From the NCBI GenBank assembly GCA_020063545.1, contig JAGUUF010000272.1, forward strand, positions 1-19,022: a stretch of DNA of 19,022 nt. The letters are read 5' to 3'. This DNA comes from Cytophagales bacterium. Its GTDB lineage: Bacteria; Bacteroidota; Bacteroidia; Cytophagales; Cyclobacteriaceae. Under the pieces are notes generated by a model. It had not been told where the DNA came from. It searched no databases and saw nothing but the letters and a program-made list of their open reading frames with translations. Every line of letters starts with the position of its first letter. Within the stretch, counting starts at the first letter, position 1. Positions 1 to 6,321 of this stretch are shown piece by piece. Made by a program: the position numbers and the translations under genes.

Positions 1-1275
1 AAAAGCAGCCGGAAACAGTACAACACCCGCAAGGGCAGCTGCTTTAGCCTTAGAAAAAATCTTTCCCGGGTCAAAATCAGCACGTAACACCGCTAAGGGT
101 GGAACAAACCGAACCGAAAGCAACGGCATCATTGAAAAAAGGATGCCCATTCCGGTACCCAGCAAAATGCCCTTTGCTACCGACAACCACGATACCGACA
201 ATTTTATTTCAACGGGCAACAGGCTGCCGAATAAAACCGGAATAAGTTGCTGAATACCGATACCTAAAAGCGATCCTACCAGGCTTCCGGCTATGCCCAG
301 GAAAAAAATCTGGATAAAAAAGATATTGAAAGCCTGCCAGCCGGAAGAACCCACACAACGAAGTACCGCAACTTCGGCCCGCTTTTCGCGTGCATAAATA
401 TGAACCGAACTGGCAACGCCAATACAACCGAGAATCAGGGCGATAAATGCGAGCAGGGAGAAAAACCGGTACACCGATTGAAAAGCCTCGCCCAACTCGC
501 GTTTCCTTTCCTCTACATCATCAAAGCCGTGGCCGTATTTCCGCGCCAGGGGTTTTAACCGTAAGGCAAGTTCAGCAGCCTGTGCATCGGTATCCGTTTT
601 AACGTATTTCCGGTAATTAACCCGGCTTCCGTATTGAACCAACCGCGTAGAATCCAGGTCGGCCATGGAAATATAAACCGAAGGTGTAAAAGTTGACAGG
701 ATACCGCCACCACCCGGGATTTTTGTAACCACACCGGCAACCGGAAATTTTGAATTGCCGATTTTTATGGAATCGCCCGAACTTACTTCGTACTGGCTGG
801 CAAGCGTTTCATCGAGTAAAGCATATCCCCCGGCTTTCATGGTTTCATAAGCCGTTGCCGGAAGCGTTTCCAGCTTTCCGTAAAACGGAAACTCCCCGCG
901 CAGCGCCACCAGCCTGATTAGCCGCGAACTACCTGAATTAAGAAAAAGAACCATCGAAGCCATATCGGCTTCATCGGCTTGCGGAAACGGTATTGAATCA
1001 AATAGGTTAACAAGTTCCGGTTCAAAGGCCCGGTTGGCGTTAACCAGCATATCGGCACCGAGCAGTTCTTTGGCGTTCCGGTCAATGTCATCCTGCAGGC
1101 CGCTATTCATCGAATCGAGCGCCACCACAGCCATGATGCCGGCAACCAGCGATGCCATGAAAAGTGAAAGCCGCGCACCGTTGTGCCGGGCATCCCGCCA
1201 GGCCATGCGCCACACCCAGCCATCCCTGAATATGCTCTTCGAAGTGCGCTTAAGCCTGGTGATGTAGTCAATCAT
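1..1275 (-). CDS. ybbP: ABC transporter permease, FtsX superfamily, YbbP-like (C-terminal part missing at window edge)
   Basis: The frame is open without a stop from an ATG at 1275 to the left edge (425 residues), so the gene continues outside. I read it codon by codon. A first membrane segment lies near residues 36-55, followed by a soluble extracytoplasmic region of about 200 residues, then a typical FtsX block (about residues 270-385) with the run REKRAEVAVLRCVGSS between hydrophobic segments. YbbP-family permeases are around 800 residues with two FtsX units, so roughly half is present. The gene starts 6 bases after the stop of the ATPase gene on the same strand, so the two are surely co-transcribed, and a TesA-like esterase is divergent from them. 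Known: YbbA-YbbP are an ABC ATPase/permease pair of the mechanotransmission or extraction kind rather than classic importers. The substrate cannot be read from the sequence. The YbbP assignment rests on size, topology and neighbours. Confidence 0.85.
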   Translation of the reverse strand, partial: MIDYITRLKRTSKSIFRDGWVWRMAWRDARHNGARLSLFMASLVAGIMAVVALDSMNSGLQDDIDRNAKELLGADMLVNANRAFEPELVNLFDSIPFPQADEADMASMVLFLNSGSSRLIRLVALRGEFPFYGKLETLPATAYETMKAGGYALLDETLASQYEVSSGDSIKIGNSKFPVAGVVTKIPGGGGILSTFTPSVYISMADLDSTRLVQYGSRVNYRKYVKTDTDAQAAELALRLKPLARKYGHGFDDVEERKRELGEAFQSVYRFFSLLAFIALILGCIGVASSVHIYAREKRAEVAVLRCVGSSGWQAFNIFFIQIFFLGIAGSLVGSLLGIGIQQLIPVLFGSLLPVEIKLSVSWLSVAKGILLGTGMGILFSMMPLLSVRFVPPLAVLRADFDPGKIFSKAKAAALAGVVLFPAAF

Positions 1276-1281
1276 AAGCGC

Positions 1282-1971
1282 TTAGTTAACAACAACTGAA
1301 TCCTCAACAAGTTCGCCCCCGCGCATGCGCATGATGCGGTTGGTTTTCTGGGCCAGTTCAAGGTTGTGGGTTACCAGCACAAGCGTAGTTCCTTCTTCTT
1401 TGTTAAGTTTAAACAACAACTCGGTAAGGTGCCCGGCATTTTCATCATCCAGGTTGCCGGTGGGTTCATCGGCAAACAGGATTTTGGGGTTGGTAATGAA
1501 TGCCCGCGCCATAGCCACCCGCTGCTGCTCTCCGCCCGATAGCTGCGATGGGTAATGGTGCAGCCGGTCGCCAAGCCCAACGCGCCTTAGCAGTTCCATG
1601 GCCTTGTCGGCCACTTTTTTTTCTCCCCGCAACTCTAACGGAACCATTACATTTTCGAGGGCAGTAAGGGTTTGGAGTAATTGAAAATTCTGAAACACAA
1701 ACCCCAGGTATTGATTGCGGATATAGGCCCGATCGTCCTCATTCATGGTATGAAGCTTAAAACCCATAAGGGTAACCGTGCCGCTGGTTGGAACGTCCAG
1801 CCCTGCACAAAGCCCCAGCAAAGTAGTCTTGCCGCTACCGGAAGGGCCAATTATGGCCATCGTATCGCCCTGGTAAACCGAAAAACTAACCTTATTGAGC
1901 ACGGTTAACGAACTATTGCCCGAGCGGTAGGTTTTGGTAAGGGCATCGGCCTGAAGTACGGGTTGTGTCAT
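1282..1971 (-). CDS. ybbA: ABC transporter ATP-binding protein, LolD/YbbA-like
   Basis: This 229-residue ATPase has all nucleotide-binding motifs: Walker A GPSGSGKTT (42-50), Q-loop Gln94, signature LSGGEQQR (144-151), Walker B ILFADEP with Glu169 (164-170), D-loop Asp175 and H-loop His202. The short form without extra domains and the VFQNFQLL and DEPTGNLD wording are typical of the LolD/MacB/YbbA group, which pairs with FtsX-type permeases. It should energise the permease encoded 6 bases downstream. The start is ATG at 1971. The 77-base gap to the divergent esterase gene must hold promoters for both directions, but I found no exact TAnnTTTG element in it. LolD or FtsE would be alternatives from sequence alone; the adjacent YbbP-like permease and divergent tesA favour YbbA. 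Confidence 0.93.
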   Translation of the reverse strand: MTQPVLQADALTKTYRSGNSSLTVLNKVSFSVYQGDTMAIIGPSGSGKTTLLGLCAGLDVPTSGTVTLMGFKLHTMNEDDRAYIRNQYLGFVFQNFQLLQTLTALENVMVPLELRGEKKVADKAMELLRRVGLGDRLHHYPSQLSGGEQQRVAMARAFITNPKILFADEPTGNLDDENAGHLTELLFKLNKEEGTTLVLVTHNLELAQKTNRIMRMRGGELVEDSVVVN

Positions 1972-2048
1972 GATTTTTGCTTAGTCTGGTACGGTAATAA
2001 AGTGTAATGTCTTAAAATTGTTTCAGACTTCGGATTGAAGTTTTACCT

Positions 2049-2657
2049 ATGGTCGGAAAAGCCGCATTGTTTATTGTTACCCTTATGCTGTTGCAGGGAA
2101 TAACCACCCAGCGCACCATTCTGTTTTTTGGCGATAGCCTGACGGCCGGCTACGGGCTTTCGCCTGAGGAAGCGTTTCCTGCCCTGGTTGAAAAGCAACT
2201 TACTGCCAAAGGCAAGCCGTGCAAAGTGATTAACGCAGGGTTGAGTGGCGAAACCTCTGCCGGAGGCCTTACCCGTATTGACTGGGTGCTGCGCCAACCG
2301 GTAGATATTTTTGTGCTGGAACTTGGCGCCAATGACGGACTGCGCGGCCTGCCGCTGGAACAAACCCGCGCAAACCTGCAAACCATTATTGATAAGGTAA
2401 AGGTGAAATTCCCAAAGGCGAAAATTGTTATTGCCGGTATGATGGTGCCGCCCAACATGGGGCCGGAGTACTCAGCAGGGTTTAAATCGCTTTTCACAGA
2501 CCTGGCCAAAAAGAACAATGCCGTTCTGATTCCCTTTTTACTCGATGGTGTTGCCGGAAATGAAAAACTGAACCTGCCCGATGGAATTCATCCGAACATT
2601 GAAGGACACAAGATTGTGGCGTCTAACCTGGTAAAGGTTATTGAACCCTTGTTGTAA
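2049..2657 (+). CDS. tesA: SGNH-family arylesterase / acyl-CoA thioesterase I (TesA-like)
   Basis: This 202-residue protein carries the SGNH hydrolase blocks in order: block I GDSLTAGYG with nucleophile Ser30, block II around Gly64 (NAGLSGETSAG), block III GAND with Asn95, and block V DGIHPN with Asp178 and His181. All four catalytic or oxyanion residues are present, so it should be active on esters or thioesters. The N-terminus (about residues 5-20) is hydrophobic and could be a signal peptide, as in periplasmic E. coli TesA, though the cleavage site is not sharp. The start is ATG at 2049. It is divergent from the ybbA-like gene by 77 bases. Its stop lies 3 bases from the stop of the convergent hydrolase gene, so no separate terminator fits between them. 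The native substrate is unknown; lysophospholipid or acyl ester is plausible from the family. Confidence 0.92.
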   Translation: MVGKAALFIVTLMLLQGITTQRTILFFGDSLTAGYGLSPEEAFPALVEKQLTAKGKPCKVINAGLSGETSAGGLTRIDWVLRQPVDIFVLELGANDGLRGLPLEQTRANLQTIIDKVKVKFPKAKIVIAGMMVPPNMGPEYSAGFKSLFTDLAKKNNAVLIPFLLDGVAGNEKLNLPDGIHPNIEGHKIVASNLVKVIEPLL

Positions 2658-2660
2658 AAA

Positions 2661-3539
2661 TCAGCGTAAGCATTCGCTCATAAACACCAGAATATCCTCG
2701 GCCACCTTATCATCCTCCTTACCAAGTTCCTTATTGATCGACAAATTACTCTTCTTACCGTAGTTCATCACTTTATTTTTGATGCCGGCATCGGTAAGTT
2801 TTTTGGAAAGCAAAACCGCATCCTTTTCCGTGGGACTTTTTGTTCCGGCATAGATTATCAGGTGCGGAGGTGCCGCATTACCCGATTTAACATAGGTTAC
2901 CGGGGAAGCATCGGCCCAGTTATCGGGCGAATCACCAAACGTATCAATGCACCATTCGCGTACTTTACTCACTGCATCGGGCATGGTACTGGTCATATCA
3001 AACCCTACGCCATCCAGCAGCACTACGCCCTTGATAATGCTGAGTGAGCTGCCTGCTTCACGCAAGAGGTGTTCATTCAACGATACCAATGCGGCAAGGT
3101 GTGCCCCGGAAGCATATCCCATTAAAAAAATCCTGGACGGATCGCCACTGTAATGAACCAGGTTATTGTGAACCCACACGATGGCATCGGCAACATCCTG
3201 CACGTGGGCAGGGAATTTAGCATCGGGCGAAAGCCGGTGATTTATGGAAATAAATACGTAGCCCTTTGAGGTAAAGTATTCCGGCTTGTTGTCAACATCG
3301 CTTTTATCACCGAACGTCCACACCCCGCCATGGATCCAAATGATAACCGGGGAATTGCTGCCTTTACGGGGCATATAAATGTCGAGCGAGTTGAGCCGCG
3401 AATCTTTTGCTTTTTGCGAGTACTTGATATCGGATACTTTAAAGTAGGAAGTCTCTCCCTTTTTCTGTGCCAGCAGCTCTGTACCGACAAATGCCGGTAA
3501 CACCATAAAAAAAATTCCTGTTATCTGCTTTCTTATCAT
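2661..3539 (-). CDS. Exported alpha/beta-hydrolase fold protein, probably catalytically inactive
   Basis: I chose the ATG at 3539 (292 residues) because it opens directly into a signal peptide ending LLA|Q near residue 24; an ATG at 3569 would add 10 polar residues. The fold is clear: oxyanion-hole HGGVW (70-74), then SINHRLSP, then FPAHVQDVADAI, which is the pattern of BD-FAE/carboxylesterase-type alpha/beta hydrolases. The nucleophile elbow reads GYASGAH where relatives read GxSxGAH, so the nucleophile position is Ala143 and a serine sits one place later. Near the C-terminus the usual catalytic His before a conserved S-I-N is Asn265, and the expected acid region (230-240) has no clear Asp. 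I infer a pseudo-esterase, possibly a binding or sensing protein. It lies downstream of galK on the same strand, 90 bases away. Confidence 0.85.
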   Translation of the reverse strand: MIRKQITGIFFMVLPAFVGTELLAQKKGETSYFKVSDIKYSQKAKDSRLNSLDIYMPRKGSNSPVIIWIHGGVWTFGDKSDVDNKPEYFTSKGYVFISINHRLSPDAKFPAHVQDVADAIVWVHNNLVHYSGDPSRIFLMGYASGAHLAALVSLNEHLLREAGSSLSIIKGVVLLDGVGFDMTSTMPDAVSKVREWCIDTFGDSPDNWADASPVTYVKSGNAAPPHLIIYAGTKSPTEKDAVLLSKKLTDAGIKNKVMNYGKKSNLSINKELGKEDDKVAEDILVFMSECLR

Positions 3540-3629
3540 GGCCAGATGGCTTGAGGAAGTCGGTTGCATAAGCGCTAAATATGCCGTTTTAATACCAAAA
3601 ACACAATTCAGGCAATTATCAAACCAGTT

Positions 3630-4778
3630 TCAGGCATCAATAACCCCTGCTCCATCGCTTAATTGAACCCGGTGAACGGTAAGCGCTTTTCCGAATTTTT
3701 GTGCGTACGCATCTGCTTCATTCCGGATAATTTCATCTGCATGCACCCGGTTAACCAGGTTAATGGTACACCCGCCAAAGCCGCCTCCCATCAGGCGCGC
3801 CCCGAATACAAAAGGATTATTCCGTACCCGGTTAACCAGGAAATCAAGTTCCGGACAACTTACCTGGTACAGGCCCGAAAGCCCGTTATGCGTCTGGAAC
3901 ATCTTTTTTCCGAAAGCATGAATATCCCGTTTAGCCAAATCATCACAAGCGGCAATTAGCCGCTCGTTTTCCTCCACCACGTACTTGCACCGGTTATAGA
4001 TAGCGGTATTGCGTGGTATGCTGTCCTTGATCATCACCTGGGTTACATCGCGCAGGCTTTTTATGACAGGGTATTTTCGTTTTATCAATTGAACACCTTC
4101 TTCACATTCACTTCTGCGGGTATTGTATTCTGACGAAGCAAGCGCATGTTTTACTCCTGTATCAAATAAAACTATTTCGACACCCGGAAAATCAAACAAG
4201 ATGTAATCATGCAATAATGACCGGCAGTCCAATAGTATTGCATGATTTTCTTTTCCATACAGGCTGGCGAACTGATCCATGATGCCGCAGCGGGTTCCGG
4301 CATACTCATGTTCAGCCTGCTGGGCCATTTTTGCCAAATCAATTCGTTCAATTTTTAAATTAAACAGCCGGTCGAGGGCAACCGCAACCGCACATTCCAC
4401 CGCTGCCGATGAGGATAGACCCGCACCAACCGGAACGTTACTGGTTAACACCAGGTTAAAGCCCCGCACCGGGTAACCGCGTTTCAGCAATTGGTCAACT
4501 ACACCCAACACATAATCGGGCCAGCCGTTAACCGGTTTGAGGGCTGCCACCTGCACTTCGAGGCGCTCATCGAATTCCATAGACTGAAGAATTACCGTGT
4601 CGTCATTCCTCATGCTCACGGCTACATAAGCGGCCTGGCCGATGGCGCCAGGCAGCACAAAGCCTTCGTTGTAATCGGTATGTTCGCCAAGCAGGTTTAT
4701 TCTTCCCGGGGCGCGTGCAAGTACCGGTGGCGTGTTGAATTGCTGAACGAACCGGTTGTGAAGCTGGCCTACAATCAA
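3630..4778 (-). CDS. galK: Galactokinase
   Basis: GalK phosphorylates alpha-D-galactose with ATP at C1, the entry step of the Leloir pathway, in the cytoplasm. The 382 residues match the family length. The galactokinase signature GRINLLGEHTDY is at 25-36, the GHMP kinase ATP loop VPVGAGLSSSAA at 115-126, the catalytic-base region CGIMDQF has Asp168, and the C-terminal GHMP motif GGGFGG is near residue 332. The start codon appears to be TTG at 4776-4778: no in-frame ATG exists between the tRNA and the signature motif, and the distance from this TTG to the signature fits other galactokinases. The gene begins 17 bases after the 3' end of tRNA-Ser on the same strand, so it may share the tRNA promoter. 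No galT, galE or mutarotase is in the window, so the rest of the pathway is elsewhere. Confidence 0.96.
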   Translation of the reverse strand: MIVGQLHNRFVQQFNTPPVLARAPGRINLLGEHTDYNEGFVLPGAIGQAAYVAVSMRNDDTVILQSMEFDERLEVQVAALKPVNGWPDYVLGVVDQLLKRGYPVRGFNLVLTSNVPVGAGLSSSAAVECAVAVALDRLFNLKIERIDLAKMAQQAEHEYAGTRCGIMDQFASLYGKENHAILLDCRSLLHDYILFDFPGVEIVLFDTGVKHALASSEYNTRRSECEEGVQLIKRKYPVIKSLRDVTQVMIKDSIPRNTAIYNRCKYVVEENERLIAACDDLAKRDIHAFGKKMFQTHNGLSGLYQVSCPELDFLVNRVRNNPFVFGARLMGGGFGGCTINLVNRVHADEIIRNEADAYAQKFGKALTVHRVQLSDGAGVIDA

Positions 4779-4795
4779 AACAGGTGTTGGGTTAG

Positions 4796-4882
4796 CGGAG
4801 AGAGAGGGATTCGAACCCTCGGTACAGTTGCCCGTACAACGGTTTTCGAGACCGTCCCATTCGACCGCTCTGGCATCTCTCC
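4796..4882 (-). tRNA. tRNA-Ser (anticodon CGA)
   Basis: Read on the minus strand, the acceptor arms GGAGAGA and TCTCTCC pair perfectly. The anticodon stem ACGGT/ACCGT encloses loop CTCGAAA, giving anticodon CGA, which reads UCG serine codons. A long variable arm with a GTAC/GTAC stem, typical of serine tRNAs, follows, then T-arm GAGGG-TTCGAAT-CCCTC. The discriminator base is G and CCA is not encoded, so it must be added after transcription. The length is 87 bases. It lies between the terminator at 4898-4929 and galK. Confidence 0.96.
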
Positions 4883-4890
4883 GGGCAGCG

Positions 4891-4898
4891 CAAAAATA
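4891..4898 (-). promoter_or_regulatory. Probable promoter -7 element for tRNA-Ser (and perhaps galK)
   Basis: On the minus strand the sequence TATTTTTG matches the Bacteroidetes -7 consensus TAnnTTTG exactly and ends 8 bases before the tRNA 5' end, a good position for a start just upstream of the mature tRNA. The -33 region shows only CTG instead of TTG at a spacing of 19. The element is formed by the U-tract of the upstream terminator. Confidence 0.5.
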
Positions 4899-4929
4899 AA
4901 AACTCCTGCCCGATTGGCAGGAGTTTTTT
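4898..4929 (-). terminator. Intrinsic terminator downstream of the MacB-like permease gene
   Basis: A perfect inverted repeat, ACTCCTGCC and GGCAGGAGT, has a 5-base loop and is flanked by an A-run on one side and a T-run on the other, so the paired region extends to about 13 base pairs. On the minus strand it is followed by TTTTTATTTTT, as expected of a factor-independent terminator, and lies about 30 bases after the permease stop. The symmetry could also stop plus-strand transcripts, but no plus-strand gene leads into it. Confidence 0.85.
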
Positions 4930-4960
4930 GTATCAGGATTTTACCTGGTGCTCCATGACT

Positions 4961-6202
4961 TTATTCAAACCGCAATGACTCAATCGGGTCGAGTTTGGAG
5001 GCCTTGTGGGCAGGATAATACCCTGAGAGCAGACCAACCATCACGCATACAAACAACCCGAAGAAAATCCAGAACCAGGGAATAATGTAATTTTTCATTC
5101 CCATAAACTTGGCTCCGGCATTGCCCGCCAGTATGCCCAATAAAATGCCCAGCAGTCCGCCCAACACACACACCACAATAGCCTCAATTACAAACTGCTG
5201 CCTTATGCGCAAGGGTGTTGCCCCTAATGCTTTGCGTACGCCTATCTCGCGTGTACGCTCCGTTACTGAAACAAGCATGATGTTCATGAGTGCAATAGCC
5301 GAACCAAGCAATGTTACAAACCCCAGGCCGAAACCGGCCGTGCGTATGTAACCCGCAATTTGAGAGGTTCGCTCCAGCAAGGTAATGTTGTTATCAACGA
5401 TAAACGAATCTTCGCGGCCCGGCTGGTCGCCCCGGATGCGCCTCATTACTGCTGTGGCTTCGCCCATTGCGTAATCAACCTGTGTAGGATCGGTAATGGC
5501 CACGGTAATGCGGTACCATAAACTGCGACCCTTCGCCATCTGGTTGGCTTTTTTTAACGGAATGATAATCATGTTATCGAAATTGGAACCCGGATCGCCA
5601 AAGCCGCCTTTCGGGGCAATGGCCCCGATTACCCTGAAGCGTGAACCCAGGATGGTGACTTCCGTTCCTTCAACCGGTTCGTTCTCGCCATAGAGGGTCT
5701 GCCTTATTTTATCGCCCAGTATTGCCACTTGTGCCCCGTACATAAACTCCAGTTCCGACATGTTGCGGCCCTGCACAAACTCCAGACCTTTAATTAACGC
5801 ATAATCAGCGTTGGCCCCCATAATGTTCACGTTCGGATTGGTTTTTTTTGAGTTCCTGGAGATTTCGGCAATCATGGTAAGCATAGCCGAAACACTTACG
5901 TTGGCCGGGTAGTTAAATTCATCGGCAAACATCAGCGCCTGCCTCATGGTAATGCGCGGGTAACTTTTTTCAAGCACACCCTGCTGACTTTGCCCCCGGT
6001 TGGACTTCGATTCAATATCGAACGAATTTGCACCCAGGGACGTAAGGCTTTCGGTAACCGATTTCTCGATGCCGTCAACAGCAGTTAAAGCACCTACCAG
6101 GGCGGTAATTCCGATAGCAACAATCAGTGCGGTAATTACCGAGCGCAGCATGTTGGCCTGCACCGAACGCAGTCCTTCTTTTACATTTTCCAGCAGGTTC
6201 AT
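4961..6202 (-). CDS. ABC transporter permease, MacB/FtsX type, without adjacent ATPase
   Basis: I chose the ATG at 6202 (413 residues, starting MNLLENVKEGL) over a TTG at 6244, which would add 14 residues unlike the family N-terminus. The architecture is that of MacB-type permeases: one membrane segment at about 20-40 (the run after NMLRSVITALIVAIGITAL), a periplasmic MacB core domain (about 45-265), then three membrane segments in the C-terminal FtsX domain, with the hallmark TERTREIGVRKALGATPLRI between segments two and three. It ends close to ESLRFE, usual for these proteins. Such permeases need a LolD-like ATPase; none is next to it, so the partner is encoded elsewhere (the ATPase at 1282-1971 belongs with its own permease). 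The gene is divergent from the plus-strand gene at 6322 and is followed by a strong terminator. The substrate is unknown; export of peptides, lipids or drugs is typical. Confidence 0.93.
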   Translation of the reverse strand: MNLLENVKEGLRSVQANMLRSVITALIVAIGITALVGALTAVDGIEKSVTESLTSLGANSFDIESKSNRGQSQQGVLEKSYPRITMRQALMFADEFNYPANVSVSAMLTMIAEISRNSKKTNPNVNIMGANADYALIKGLEFVQGRNMSELEFMYGAQVAILGDKIRQTLYGENEPVEGTEVTILGSRFRVIGAIAPKGGFGDPGSNFDNMIIIPLKKANQMAKGRSLWYRITVAITDPTQVDYAMGEATAVMRRIRGDQPGREDSFIVDNNITLLERTSQIAGYIRTAGFGLGFVTLLGSAIALMNIMLVSVTERTREIGVRKALGATPLRIRQQFVIEAIVVCVLGGLLGILLGILAGNAGAKFMGMKNYIIPWFWIFFGLFVCVMVGLLSGYYPAHKASKLDPIESLRFE

Positions 6203-6283
6203 GATATTGACAGATAGCGTTAATACGTTGAAAAGAACAGCCAAATGTTACAAAAGGGGGCTGTTTTTTGATGCCATAACCGG

Positions 6284-6291
6284 TAAATTTG
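6284..6291 (+). promoter_or_regulatory. Candidate promoter -7 element for the exported three-gene cluster
   Basis: TAAATTTG matches TAnnTTTG exactly and lies 30 bases before the ATG at 6322, giving a short leader. No TTG stands at the usual 17-23-base spacing (there is CTG at 6261-6263 and a TTG only 13 bases away), so the call is tentative. The 119-base divergent region (6203-6321) also holds an AACAGCC/GGCTGTT inverted repeat at 6236-6265. Confidence 0.4.
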
Positions 6292-6321
6292 AACGTTCGT
6301 TGTAAATCTAACCAAAATACG

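Noticed and set aside
4796..4882. tRNA-Ser as an integration site for a mobile element
   Set aside because: No integrase, direct repeat of the tRNA 3' end or foreign-looking genes flank it in this window.
4491..4958. Plus-strand frame running across the tRNA and terminator opposite galK
   Set aside because: It is antisense to galK and a tRNA and shows no protein-like composition.
6236..6265. AACAGCC/GGCTGTT hairpin followed by T residues as a terminator
   Set aside because: No plus-strand gene leads into it and the loop of 16 bases is long; it may be an operator or chance.
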